Assembly (NCBI RefSeq): GCF_007828835.1
Contig: NZ_VIVL01000007.1
Location: 186,001 to 250,000 of the forward strand
Length of the DNA stretch: 64,000 bases
Direction of reading: 5' to 3'
From: Variovorax beijingensis
Lineage (GTDB): Bacteria; Pseudomonadota; Gammaproteobacteria; Burkholderiales; Burkholderiaceae_C
A program made the position numbers and the translations under genes. The notes beneath the pieces are model-generated. The model worked only from the letters and a program-made list of their open reading frames with translations. It had not been told where the DNA came from and ran no database searches. Positions 28,370 through 37,399 of this stretch are shown piece after piece. Position 1 is the first letter of the stretch; every line of letters begins with the position of its first letter.

Positions 28370-28400
28370 GGGCCGGGGAATGTATTGCATTCCCCGGCCC
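28370..28400. terminator. Strong 13-bp hairpin between permease and ATPase genes
   Basis: GGGCCGGGGAATG-TATTG-CATTCCCCGGCCC is a perfect 13-bp inverted repeat with a 5-base loop. It lies 26 bp beyond the permease stop and 33 bp before the ATPase start, both on the minus strand. There is no T tract on either side, so it is either a hairpin that stabilises or attenuates the message or a Rho-assisted end. Intrinsic termination is not certain. Confidence 0.5.
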
Positions 28401-28426
28401 CGCCCGCCCCTCGCGGAAAGAAAAAT

Positions 28427-30943
28427 CTATTCCGCCGCGCGCCGCAGCGTGTCGACCACGGGCCTGCGCAGCACGTCGCGCAGGCCCCACCAGCCCGCCG
28501 CCAGCGCGAGCACGGCGCCCGCGAGCGCGCCCGCGATCGGCACGATGGGCGACGCCGTCCAGGTGAAGTCGAACACATAGCGCGCCAGGCCCCAGCCGAT
28601 GGCCGACGCCACGATGCTCGCGAGGAAGCCCGCCAGCAGGCCCACGCCCGCCAGCTCGGCGCGCTGCACCTGGCGCAGCAGGCTGGCCCGCGCGCCCACC
28701 GCGCGCATCACGGCGAACTCGCGCGCGCGCTCCTCGCGCGTGGCCGTGACCGCAGCGAACAGCACCACCAGCCCCGCCGCAAGCGTGAAGCCGAACAGGA
28801 ACTCGACCGCACGGATCACCTGGTCGAGCACGCGCTGCACCTGGTTGATGGTGGCGCTCATGTCGACGTTGGTCACGTTGGGGTAGCTGCGCACCAGCGC
28901 GTTGTCGAAGCCGCGGGTCTCGGGCGCGCGGAAGGCGCCCATGTAGGTCACGGGCACGTCGGGCAGCGCGGCCACGGTGTACATCACGAAGAAGTTCGCA
29001 TGCATCGAGCCCCAGTCGACCTTGCGCAGCGAGGTGATGCGCGCATCGTTCTGCATGCCGCCGATGTCGAAGCGCAGCACGTCGCCGAGCTTGAGGCCGA
29101 GCGTCTCGGCCAGGCCTTCCTCGACGCTCACTTCGCCGGGCGCATCGGGCTTCCATGCGCCGGCCACGATGCTGTTGTGCGGCGGCGCCTCCACGCTGTT
29201 GCTGAGGTTGAACTCGCGGTCCACCAGGCGCTTGGCGCGGTCTTCCAGGTAGTCGTCGGGCGACACCGGCTTGTCGTTGACGGCCACCAGGCGGCCGCGG
29301 ATCATCGGGTACCAGTCGAACTTCTTCACGCCGGCATCGCGCAGCGACTTCTGGAACGCCGTGCTCTGGTCGGGCATGACGTTGATCACGAAGCGGTTCG
29401 GCGCATCGGGCGGCGTGGCCTTGCGCCAGCTCGCGACCAGGTCGGTGCGCAGCAGCACCAGCAGCACCAGCGCAAGCAGGCCCACGGCCAGCGCGCTGAC
29501 CTGCACCACCGCGTAGGCCGGCCGCGCGGAGATCTGGCGCGTGGCCAGCACCAGCCAGCGCGGCGCGGTGGTCTCATTGACGCTGCGGCGCAGCACCTTC
29601 ACCGCGAGCCAGCTCAGCAGTGCGAACACGGCCACCGCGCCCGCGAAGCCGCCGACGGCGATCAGGCCCAGCTTCAGGTCGCTGCTGGCCGCGATCAGCA
29701 GGGCCGCAAAGCCGGCCACGCCAATGCCCAGCACCGCGAGCGACGCGGGCTTGAGCCCGCCGACGTCGCGCCGGATCACGCGCAGCGGCGGCACCCTGGC
29801 CAGCTGCAGCACCGGCGGCAGGCCAAAGGCGAACAGCAGCGTGAGCCCCATGCCCAGGCCGAAGGCCACAGGCCACAAGGTGGCCGCGGGCAGCGCCGCT
29901 TCCACCAGCCCCGCGAGCAGCACCACGAACACGTAGTGCACGCCAAAGCCGATCGCCACGCCGAGGCTGCTGGCCACGATGCCGACGACGGCAAACTCGA
30001 ACGAATAGGCCAGCGCGATGGTGCGCTGGCTCTGGCCCAGCACGCGCAGCATGGCGCAGTCGTCCAGGTGGCTGGCCGCGAAGCCGCGCGCGGCCAGCGC
30101 CACCGCCACGGCCGACAGCAGCGCCGCGAGCAGCGCGACCAGGCTCAGGAATTTCTCGGCGCGGTCCAGCGTCTGGCGCATCTCGGGGCGGCCGCCTTCG
30201 AAGGAGTCGAGCCGCACGCCGCGCAGCTCGCCCTTCTTGATGGTGGCCTCGGCCCAGTCGGAAAAGCGCTTGACGGCCGCGTTCTCGCCCGCCACGGCAT
30301 AGCGGTAGCCGACGCGGCTCGCAGGCTGCACGAGGCCGGTGCGCGGCACGTCGGCCTGGTTGATCATCACGCGCGGCGCAAAGCTCATGAAGCCCGCTCC
30401 GCGGTCGGGCTCCAGCGTGATCACGCGGCCGATGCGCAAGCTGCTGTCGCCAAGAAGAAGCGCGTCCCCCACCTTGAGCGCGAGCGAATCGAGCAGCGAG
30501 GCATCGACCCAGACCTCGCCCGCCGGCGGAATGTCGCGCGTGATGCTGCCGGGCGCATCGGGGGCGCTTGCGGTCTGCAGGTTGCCGCGCAGCGGATAGC
30601 CCGCGGTCACGGCCTTCAGGGCCACCAGCTTGCTCGCGCCGCCCTGGGCGTCGTCGGCTCGCGCCATGGTCGGGAAGCCGTAGGTGCCGGAGCCCTCGAG
30701 CCCGAATGCGCGGGCCTGCGCGATGAAGGTCGCAGGCGTGGGGTTGTCGCTCACGACCACCGCGTCGCCGCCGAGCAGCTGCCGCGCATCGCGCTGCAGG
30801 CCCCCCTTCAGCCGGTCGGCAAAGAAGCCGACCGCCGTGAGCGCGGCCACGGCCAGCACGACGGCAACGATCAAGAGGCGCAGTTCGCCGGCGCGCAGGT
30901 CGCGCCACAAGGTGCGCCAGCCAAGGCGGAAGGAGGCATTCAT
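28427..30943 (-). CDS. FtsX-like ABC transporter permease (YbbP type)
   Basis: The 838-residue protein has an N-terminal transmembrane helix (residues 22-42), a large periplasmic MacB-PCD-like domain, and two FtsX four-helix-type membrane blocks (about residues 260-450 and 700-838). This is the duplicated layout of YbbP, thought to act in export or removal of lipid-like compounds with a YbbA-type ATPase. No partner ATPase gene is adjacent; the downstream OLD-like ATPase is not of that class. The start MNASFRLGWRTLWRDLRAGE is typical. Confidence 0.88.
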   Translation of the reverse strand: MNASFRLGWRTLWRDLRAGELRLLIVAVVLAVAALTAVGFFADRLKGGLQRDARQLLGGDAVVVSDNPTPATFIAQARAFGLEGSGTYGFPTMARADDAQGGASKLVALKAVTAGYPLRGNLQTASAPDAPGSITRDIPPAGEVWVDASLLDSLALKVGDALLLGDSSLRIGRVITLEPDRGAGFMSFAPRVMINQADVPRTGLVQPASRVGYRYAVAGENAAVKRFSDWAEATIKKGELRGVRLDSFEGGRPEMRQTLDRAEKFLSLVALLAALLSAVAVALAARGFAASHLDDCAMLRVLGQSQRTIALAYSFEFAVVGIVASSLGVAIGFGVHYVFVVLLAGLVEAALPAATLWPVAFGLGMGLTLLFAFGLPPVLQLARVPPLRVIRRDVGGLKPASLAVLGIGVAGFAALLIAASSDLKLGLIAVGGFAGAVAVFALLSWLAVKVLRRSVNETTAPRWLVLATRQISARPAYAVVQVSALAVGLLALVLLVLLRTDLVASWRKATPPDAPNRFVINVMPDQSTAFQKSLRDAGVKKFDWYPMIRGRLVAVNDKPVSPDDYLEDRAKRLVDREFNLSNSVEAPPHNSIVAGAWKPDAPGEVSVEEGLAETLGLKLGDVLRFDIGGMQNDARITSLRKVDWGSMHANFFVMYTVAALPDVPVTYMGAFRAPETRGFDNALVRSYPNVTNVDMSATINQVQRVLDQVIRAVEFLFGFTLAAGLVVLFAAVTATREERAREFAVMRAVGARASLLRQVQRAELAGVGLLAGFLASIVASAIGWGLARYVFDFTWTASPIVPIAGALAGAVLALAAGWWGLRDVLRRPVVDTLRRAAE

Positions 30944-31013
30944 GGGCGAGACGATAGCCGACGTGCGTGCGGCCGGGGCCTTTCAGGGGCTTACCGCGAG
31001 TAGGGTGAAGGCC

Positions 31014-31886
31014 TCAGGCCGGACTGCGGCGCGCGAGTTCCGGCTGCAGCACCAGCCGGTCGACGCCCGCGTAGCAGACGAAGTGCCGGTTGGTCGCGCG
31101 GCCGATGGCGCACAGGCCCACGCGCGTGGCCACCTCGTGGCCCATCTGCGTGATGCCGCTGCGCGAGACCACGATGGGCACGCCCATCTGCGCCGACTTG
31201 ATCACCATCTCGCTCGTGAGCCGGCCGGTGGTGTAGAAGACGCGGTCGCCGGCCAGCGCGCCCGGCGGCTGCATGGCGCACCAGCCCGCGATGGTGTCGA
31301 TGGCGTTGTGGCGGCCCACGTCTTCCACGAAGCAGTGCATCGTGGCCTCGGTGCCGCCGGGCTCCAGCGTGAACAGCGCGCAGCCGTGCACCGAACCGGC
31401 CGACTTGTAGGTGCTCTCCTGGAGCCGGATCGCATTGACCAGCGCATAGAGCTGTGCCTGCGTCATGCGCGTGGGCGGCAGCTGGAGCTTGTCGATGTCG
31501 GCCATCAGGTCGCCGAACACGCTGCCCTGGCCGCAGCCGGTGGTCACCACCTTCTTGGCGGTGCGCTCCTCGATGCGGTCGATGCCCGCGTGCGTCCTGA
31601 CGGCGGCGGCGCCGACCTCCCAGTCGACCGTGACCGATTCGACGTCGCTGGCCGCTTCGATCAGGCGCTGGTTCAGCAGATAGCCCAGCACCAGCAGTTC
31701 GGGCTGGGCGCCGAGCGTCATCAGCGTGACGAGTTCGCGCCGGTCCACGTACACCGTGAGGTCGCGCTCGGCGGGAATGGAGACGGTGCCGCGCGCGCCA
31801 TGCTCGTCGACGACCTCGACCTCGCGCGTCAGCGCGGCGCGGGCCTGGGTGAGACGCGGGAGCGGCAACGACAACGGCGTCGTCAC
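31014..31886 (-). CDS. fdhD: Formate dehydrogenase accessory sulfurtransferase FdhD
   Basis: The 290-residue protein transfers sulfur from a cysteine desulfurase to the molybdenum cofactor, a step required for formate dehydrogenase activity. Family motifs are present: HGCALF, CFVEDVGRHNAIDT, FYTTGRLTSEMV and SRSGIT. Where E. coli FdhD has a CxxC loop, this one reads TTGCGQGSVFG, with a single cysteine. Translation starts at GTG 31886, overlapping the preceding gene stop by 4 nt. It is the last gene of the formate dehydrogenase block. Confidence 0.95.
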   Translation of the reverse strand: MTTPLSLPLPRLTQARAALTREVEVVDEHGARGTVSIPAERDLTVYVDRRELVTLMTLGAQPELLVLGYLLNQRLIEAASDVESVTVDWEVGAAAVRTHAGIDRIEERTAKKVVTTGCGQGSVFGDLMADIDKLQLPPTRMTQAQLYALVNAIRLQESTYKSAGSVHGCALFTLEPGGTEATMHCFVEDVGRHNAIDTIAGWCAMQPPGALAGDRVFYTTGRLTSEMVIKSAQMGVPIVVSRSGITQMGHEVATRVGLCAIGRATNRHFVCYAGVDRLVLQPELARRSPA

Positions 31887-32296
31887 TGCGCCTTCGGCGT
31901 GGGATTGGTGGTGGCGGCAGGCTGCGCGGTGCTCGGCGGCGATGCAGCCGTGGTGGCCGGCGAATGCGCGCCCGAGGCCTCGATGGGCTTGGCTTCCGCC
32001 GGCGGCGTGAAGGCGAAGGGGCCGGGGTCGGCGCAGGGCGGCGTGGCAGGCGCCGCGGGCACCGGCTTGCCGGCCGCGGCGGCGCTCGCGCGGTACTTGG
32101 CCGCGACGCGGTCCTGCGCCTGGCAGAGCTTGAAGGCATCGACCTTGCCGCTCCAGGCGGTCTTGGCGGCGGCTTCGGCGGCCTTGGCCTTGGCCTCGGG
32201 GGTGGCGGGCGGCGGCGGCAGCTTGGCCCATGCAACGGGCGCGGCCAGCGCGAGCACCAGCAGCGACGCGCAAGGGAAATTCAACGGCAGCTTCAT
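31883..32296 (-). CDS. Uncharacterised exported Ala/Pro-rich protein of the formate dehydrogenase operon
   Basis: The 137-residue protein has a clear signal peptide (MKLPLNFPCASLLVLALAAP, cleavage near AWA-K at residue 24). Up to about residue 90 it contains an Ala/Lys helical stretch and two cysteines (FKLCQAQD, TPPCADP), which could form a disulfide. The rest is low-complexity Ala/Pro/Thr. I do not recognise a domain. The 4-nt overlaps with both the cytochrome subunit gene and fdhD show that it is translated within the operon, so an envelope role linked to the membrane enzyme is likely. Confidence 0.8.
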   Translation of the reverse strand: MKLPLNFPCASLLVLALAAPVAWAKLPPPPATPEAKAKAAEAAAKTAWSGKVDAFKLCQAQDRVAAKYRASAAAAGKPVPAAPATPPCADPGPFAFTPPAEAKPIEASGAHSPATTAASPPSTAQPAATTNPTPKAQ

Positions 32297-33498
32297 GAGG
32301 GTGTTCCTTCAACGGGTCTCACGGGCCGCGCGGCCGGTGCTGCGGCCGAGCCGGCCGACGGCGTGCGCTGCGCCGGGATCTTGCCCGCGGCGATGTCGTC
32401 GTACCAGAGTTCGTGGTGTTCCCTGGCCCAGGTCTCGTCGACATAGCCGGTGCGCATGGCCTTGTAGGCGCCTGTCATGCCGAGCGTGCCGATGTAGATG
32501 TGGCCCATGATCATCGCGATCATCAACAGGGTTGCGATGCCGTGGACCATGTGCGCCACCTGCATCTCGCCGCGCGTGTAGACGAAGCCCGGCAGCAGCT
32601 TGTCCAGGAAAAGCCCCGAGCCGATGACGAAGAGGCCGAGGAACAGCACGCCGCCCCAGAAGACCAGCTTCTCGCCCGCGTTGAAGCGGTGCGACGGCAC
32701 TTCCTTGCCGCCGAACAGGCCGCCGAAGCGCGCGAGCCATTGGAGGTCGCTGGCGCGCGGCAGGTTGTCGCGGATGAAGGTGAAGACCATGAACACCGTC
32801 GTCACCACGAACAGCGGCCCGACGAAGTTATGGACGTTCTTGAGCGCGTAGGCAATCCAGCCGAAGAGCGTGGCACCCATCCACGGCATCAGGAAGAACT
32901 TGCCGAAGGCCATCACGATGCCGGAGAGCGCGAGCGTGACGAACGCGATGGCGTTCGACCAGTGCGTGGCGCGCTCGAACGGGGTGAAGCGCTCGATCTT
33001 GCGGCCGGTCTCCTGGCCGTGCAGTCGAATGGGGCCGCGCGTGAAATAGAAGATGGCCAGTGCCAGCAGCACGACGAACAGCAGCGCCGCACCGTAGGGA
33101 ATGATCCAGTCGTTGCGCACCTGGCGCCAGGCTTCACCGGCATTGGTGAGGCGCGAACCGGGGTACTGCACGAAAGGCTGGATCAGGTTGCCGGCCTCGG
33201 GCGCCTGGCTTTTCGGCAGGCTGCTGTAGCCGGTCACGCCCTGCCCCACCTGGCGCCACATCGGCGCGTTGTTGCCGGGCTGCACCTTCATGCGCTCGCC
33301 ATTGGTCTGGTTCGCGTAGTTGGGGTCGGCGCTGGCTTCGGGCTTGACCTCGAAGATGTTCTGGCCGCGGATGCCACCCGCGGCGGGTTCCGGCGCGGCG
33401 GGTGCGGACGTCGTTCCAGGGGCGGCCGGCGGCTGCGCCTGCGCGAAGGCCGTGCCCAGCGCGGCAAGAAGAACGAGAGCGGTCAGCGCTTGCTTCAT
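32293..33498 (-). CDS. Formate dehydrogenase cytochrome b subunit (gamma)
   Basis: The 401-residue protein has an N-terminal signal-like helix, a Pro/Ala-rich periplasmic segment to about residue 125, then a membrane helix and a four-helix cytochrome b core. Haem-ligand candidates lie in FERATHWSNAIAF, KNVHNFVGPLFV and VAHMVHGIATLL. It passes electrons from the iron-sulfur subunit to the quinone pool. The extra N-terminal segment makes it longer than E. coli FdnI (about 217 residues); this longer form is common in beta- and gammaproteobacterial Fdh operons. Confidence 0.93.
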   Translation of the reverse strand: MKQALTALVLLAALGTAFAQAQPPAAPGTTSAPAAPEPAAGGIRGQNIFEVKPEASADPNYANQTNGERMKVQPGNNAPMWRQVGQGVTGYSSLPKSQAPEAGNLIQPFVQYPGSRLTNAGEAWRQVRNDWIIPYGAALLFVVLLALAIFYFTRGPIRLHGQETGRKIERFTPFERATHWSNAIAFVTLALSGIVMAFGKFFLMPWMGATLFGWIAYALKNVHNFVGPLFVVTTVFMVFTFIRDNLPRASDLQWLARFGGLFGGKEVPSHRFNAGEKLVFWGGVLFLGLFVIGSGLFLDKLLPGFVYTRGEMQVAHMVHGIATLLMIAMIMGHIYIGTLGMTGAYKAMRTGYVDETWAREHHELWYDDIAAGKIPAQRTPSAGSAAAPAARPVRPVEGTPS

Positions 33499-33509
33499 GG
33501 GCTCTCCGT

Positions 33510-33764
33510 TCAGTTCTCTTTGTTGTATTCGTTCTGCCCGTTCTGCGCGCGGGTCTTGAGCTGCTGCTGCCAGGCGGTCTTGTCGCCGACCTTCCAGCCG
33601 GGCGCTGTGAACACCGTGCCGGCGTTCTCCTGGGTACCCGTGCCGCTCCAGGGTACGGCGTCGTGCTTGACGCCCTGTGCGTTGGTCTGCGGCTTCTCGC
33701 CACAGGCCGCGAGGCAGCTTGCGGCCAGCGCAGCGCCCGCGAAGACGAGGCCCGGCCGCTTCAT
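33510..33764 (-). CDS. Small uncharacterised lipoprotein of the formate dehydrogenase operon
   Basis: The 84-residue precursor has the lipobox LAAC (C21) after a short hydrophobic signal. The mature part contains WKVGDKTAWQQQLKTRAQNG near its end, with alternating Lys and Gln. I recognise no domain. Its ATG overlaps the iron-sulfur subunit stop by 4 nt, and it ends 11 bp before the cytochrome subunit gene, so it is a consistent member of the operon. A role in assembly or anchoring of the periplasmic enzyme is only inference. Confidence 0.8.
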   Translation of the reverse strand: MKRPGLVFAGAALAASCLAACGEKPQTNAQGVKHDAVPWSGTGTQENAGTVFTAPGWKVGDKTAWQQQLKTRAQNGQNEYNKEN

Positions 33765-34384
33765 TTGCGCACTCCGCCGGCCGGCGGGGTACCGGCCTGC
33801 TGCGAGCCGTAGGCGGTGCCCCAGCCCCAGACTTCGGCGCCCTTGCCGCGCTGGACCACGCGGGTGCGGAAGATGTCGGCCACCACGTCGCCGTCGCCGG
33901 CCAGAAGCGCCTTCGTCGAGCACATCTCGGCGCAGGCCGGAAGCTTGCCTTCGGCGAGCCGGTTGCGGCCGTACTTCTCGAACTCGGCTTCGGAGCCGTT
34001 GGCCTCGGGGCCGCCGGCGCAGAAGGTGCACTTGTCCATCTTGCCGCGCACGCCGAAGGTTCCCTGCGACGGGAACTGCGGCGCGCCGAACGGGCAGGCG
34101 TACGAACAGTAGCCGCAGCCGATGCAGACGTCCTTGTCGTGCAGCACCACGCCTTCTTCGGTACGGTAGAAGCACTGCACCGGGCACACGGCCATGCAGG
34201 GCGCGTCGGAGCAGTGCATGCAGGCCACCGAGATCGACTTCTCGCCCGGCACCCCGTCGTTGAGCGTGACCACGCGGCGGCGGTTCACGCCCCAGGGCAC
34301 CTCGTTCTCGTTCTTGCAGGCCGTGACGCAGCCGTTGCACTCGATGCAACGCTCGGCGTCACAGACAAATTTCATTCGTGCCAT
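33761..34384 (-). CDS. Formate dehydrogenase iron-sulfur subunit (beta)
   Basis: The 207-residue protein has four cysteine clusters of the DmsB/FdnH type: CIECNGCVTAC, CMHCSDAPCMAVCP, CIGCGYCSYACP, and the split fourth set CTFC...CAEMC. It would carry four [4Fe-4S] clusters that conduct electrons from the catalytic subunit to the cytochrome. No C-terminal membrane helix is present, unlike E. coli FdnH (294 residues), so it is the short form. It has no Tat signal of its own and is presumably exported with the catalytic subunit. Confidence 0.95.
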   Translation of the reverse strand: MARMKFVCDAERCIECNGCVTACKNENEVPWGVNRRRVVTLNDGVPGEKSISVACMHCSDAPCMAVCPVQCFYRTEEGVVLHDKDVCIGCGYCSYACPFGAPQFPSQGTFGVRGKMDKCTFCAGGPEANGSEAEFEKYGRNRLAEGKLPACAEMCSTKALLAGDGDVVADIFRTRVVQRGKGAEVWGWGTAYGSQQAGTPPAGGVRK

Positions 34385-34393
34385 TGCTTTACC

Positions 34394-37384
34394 TTATGCC
34401 TTTTCCACGTTGCAGACCGTGGTCTTGGTCTCTTGCATCATGGTCACGCTGTCGTAACCGTAGGTCGTGCCGGTGTTGATGGCCTCGCCGCGCACCACGG
34501 GGGCGGCACCTGCGGGGTAGTAGCCGAGCATGTCGGCGCCCTGCCAATGGCCCGAGAAGTGGAACGGCATGAAGACCGTGTCCGGGCCCACGCGCTCGGT
34601 CACCAGGGCCTGCACGTTGAGCTTGGCGCCGGTGGGCGTGTGCACCCAGGCGCGCTCGCCGTTGCGGATGCCCTTCTCGGCCGCGACCTTGGGATTGATC
34701 TCGATGAACATCTCCTGCTGCAGCTCGGCGAGCCAGGGATTCGAGCGGGTTTCCTCGCCGCCGCCCTCGTATTCGACGAGGCGGCCCGATGTCATCACGT
34801 ACGGGAACTTCTCGGCCACCTTGTCGGCGATGTTCTTCTGCTGCACGCTCTTGTAGAGCGTGGGCAGGCGCCAGAACGCCATCTTGTCGTCGTGCGTCGG
34901 GTACTTGGCCATGAGGTCGGGCCGGTTGCCGTAGAGCGGCTCGCGGTGCTGCGGGATCGCGTCGGGAAAGTTCCAGACCACCGCGCGCGCCTTGGCATTG
35001 CCGAAGGGATGGCAGCCGTGGTTCTTCATGAACACGCGGATCATGCCGCCCGAGCTGTCGGTCTTCCAGTTCTTGCCTTCGGCCTTCGGCTTCTCGGCCT
35101 CGGTGAGCTCGTCCCACCAGCCCAGCTTCTTGAGCAGCACGTGGTCGAGTTCGGGGTAGCCGGTGGTGATGTCGGCGCCCAGCGAGTGCGAGCCGTCCTC
35201 GGCCAGCAGGTTCTTGCCGTCGCGCTCCACGCCGAAGTTCGCGCGGAAATTGCCGCCGCCCTCCATCACGTGCTTGGAGGTGTCGTAGAGGTTGGGCGAG
35301 CCCGGGTGCTTGAGCTCGGGCGTACCGTAGCAAGGCCACGGCAGGCCGAAGTAGTCGCCCGTGAGGTCGTAGCCGTTGACCTTGTCCTTCACGCCGGCCT
35401 TCACCTTGAGCGTGCGCACGTCGAAGGCGCCCATGTTGCGCATGTGCGCCTGCAGCCGCTCCGGGCTCTGGCCGGTGTAGCCCACGGCCCAGCAGGTCTT
35501 GTTGATCTCGCGCAGGATGTCGTCGGGCACGGGCTCGTCCATGCCCTTGACCTTCTGCATCTTGAAGTTCTTGCTCAGTTCCTTGCCGAAGCCCAGGCGG
35601 TCGGCGAACTGCTGCATGATCATGTGGTCGCTGCGGCTTTCCCACAGTGGCTCGATCACCTTCTCGCGCCACTGGATCGAACGGTTCGATGCGGTGACCG
35701 AGCCGCTGGTCTCGAACTGCGTGCATGCGGGCAGCAGGTAGACGGCGCGGTTCTTGTTGAGGTCGTCGGGGTTGCCGGGCATCGCCGCCATGGCCGCGGT
35801 GGCCGAAGGATAGGGGTCGACCACCACCAGCAGGTCGAGCTTGTCCATGGCGCGCTTCATCTCGAGGCCGCGCGTCTGCGAGTTGGGCGCATGGCCCCAA
35901 TAGAACACGCCGCGCAGGTTCGAGTCCTGGTCGATCAGCTCGTTCTTCTCGAGCACGCCGTCGATCCAGCGCGACACGGTGATGCCGGGCTTGCTCATCA
36001 TCGCGGGCGATGCGAAGCGGCCCTTGATCCATTCGTAGTCGACGCCCCAGGTGGCGGCAAAGTGCTTCCACGAGCCTTCGACCAGGCCGTAGTAGCCGGG
36101 CAGCGAATCGGGGTTCGGGCCCACGTCGGTGGCGCCCTGCACGTTGTCGTGGCCGCGGAAGATGTTGGTGCCGCCGCCCGACTTGCCCACGTTGCCGAGC
36201 GCAAGCTGCAGGATGCACGAGGCCCGCACGATCGCGTTGCCGATGGTGTGCTGCGTCTGGCCCATGCACCACACGACGGTGCCGGGACGGTTCTCGTTGA
36301 GCCAGGTCGCCACCTTGAGCACCTGGGCCTCCTTCACGCCGCAGGCCTCCTCGACCTTGTCGGGCGTCCACTTGGCCAGCACTTCCTCGCGCACCTTGTC
36401 CATGCCGAAGACGCGGTCGTTGATGTACTGCTTGTCTTCCCAGCCGTTCTTGAAGATGTGGTGCAGGATGCCGAACAGGAAGGCGATGTCGGAGCCCGAG
36501 CGGATGCGCACGTACTCGTCGGCCTTGGCCGCGGTGCGCGTGAAGCGCGGATCGACCACGATCATCTTGCAGCCATGCTCCTTGGCATGGAGCATGTGCA
36601 GCATGCTGACCGGATGCGCCTCGGCGGCGTTGGAGCCGATGTACATCGCCACCTTGGCGCCGCGCATGTCGTTGTACGAATTGGTCATGGCGCCGTAGCC
36701 CCATGTGTTCGCGACGCCCGCGACCGTGGTCGAGTGGCAGATGCGCGCCTGGTGGTCGCAGTTGTTGCTGCCCCAGAAGCTCACGAACTTGCGCAGCAGG
36801 TAGGACTGCTCGTTGCTGTGCTTGGACGAACCGATCCAATAGACCGAATCGGGTCCGCTGGCCTGGCGCAGTTCCTTCAGCTTGGCGGTGATCTCGTCGA
36901 GCGCGGTGTCCCAGCTGATGCGTTCGTACTTGCCGTTGACCAGCTTCATCGGATAGCGCAGCCGGTATTCGCCATGGCCGTGCTCGCGCAGTGCGGCACC
37001 CTTGGCGCAATGCGCACCAAGGTTGATCGGCGAATCGAACACCGGCTCCTGGCGCACCCAGACGCCGTTCTCGACCACCGCATCGGAGGCGCAGCCGACC
37101 GAGCAGTGGGAGCACACGGTGCGCTTGATCTCGACCTTGCCGGCGCCGATCGCGGCGGGCCGCGCATCGCCGGCCGCCTCGGCCTTGCGCATCAGCGTGA
37201 GCTGGCCCGCGGCCAGGCCCACGCCCACGCCAAGCCCGGAGCGCCGCAGGAACGCGCGCCGGTCCATGGTGGGCAGCGCGCCGGAAAGGCCGCGCCGCAG
37301 GCTGTGAATGAAGGGGGAGGACGACTCGCGCTCCCCTTGCCGCGAGACACCGTTCGCGGGGGCTGTTTTCTTGGTCAGCAACAT
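34394..37384 (-). CDS. Formate dehydrogenase catalytic subunit (alpha), Tat-exported, Cys type
   Basis: The 996-residue molybdopterin enzyme has a Tat motif in DRRAFLRRSG (residues 41-50). The [4Fe-4S] ligands C91, C94, C98 and C126 follow (CSHCSVGC, then GAHC). The metal ligand is C216 in HQARICHSTT, encoded by TGC, so this is a cysteine rather than a selenocysteine enzyme. It oxidises formate to CO2 in the periplasm. I kept the ATG at 37384 because GGAAG lies just upstream; the ATG at 37267 (MDRRAFLRR) has no visible ribosome site. It is probably regulated with the small Tat protein gene 15 bp upstream. Confidence 0.95.
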   Translation of the reverse strand: MLLTKKTAPANGVSRQGERESSSPFIHSLRRGLSGALPTMDRRAFLRRSGLGVGVGLAAGQLTLMRKAEAAGDARPAAIGAGKVEIKRTVCSHCSVGCASDAVVENGVWVRQEPVFDSPINLGAHCAKGAALREHGHGEYRLRYPMKLVNGKYERISWDTALDEITAKLKELRQASGPDSVYWIGSSKHSNEQSYLLRKFVSFWGSNNCDHQARICHSTTVAGVANTWGYGAMTNSYNDMRGAKVAMYIGSNAAEAHPVSMLHMLHAKEHGCKMIVVDPRFTRTAAKADEYVRIRSGSDIAFLFGILHHIFKNGWEDKQYINDRVFGMDKVREEVLAKWTPDKVEEACGVKEAQVLKVATWLNENRPGTVVWCMGQTQHTIGNAIVRASCILQLALGNVGKSGGGTNIFRGHDNVQGATDVGPNPDSLPGYYGLVEGSWKHFAATWGVDYEWIKGRFASPAMMSKPGITVSRWIDGVLEKNELIDQDSNLRGVFYWGHAPNSQTRGLEMKRAMDKLDLLVVVDPYPSATAAMAAMPGNPDDLNKNRAVYLLPACTQFETSGSVTASNRSIQWREKVIEPLWESRSDHMIMQQFADRLGFGKELSKNFKMQKVKGMDEPVPDDILREINKTCWAVGYTGQSPERLQAHMRNMGAFDVRTLKVKAGVKDKVNGYDLTGDYFGLPWPCYGTPELKHPGSPNLYDTSKHVMEGGGNFRANFGVERDGKNLLAEDGSHSLGADITTGYPELDHVLLKKLGWWDELTEAEKPKAEGKNWKTDSSGGMIRVFMKNHGCHPFGNAKARAVVWNFPDAIPQHREPLYGNRPDLMAKYPTHDDKMAFWRLPTLYKSVQQKNIADKVAEKFPYVMTSGRLVEYEGGGEETRSNPWLAELQQEMFIEINPKVAAEKGIRNGERAWVHTPTGAKLNVQALVTERVGPDTVFMPFHFSGHWQGADMLGYYPAGAAPVVRGEAINTGTTYGYDSVTMMQETKTTVCNVEKA

Positions 37385-37399
37385 CTTGGATCTTCCGCT

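Noticed and set aside
34394..37384. Selenocysteine at the active site of the membrane formate dehydrogenase
   Set aside because: The codon at the metal ligand is TGC (cysteine 216), and no in-frame TGA interrupts the gene.
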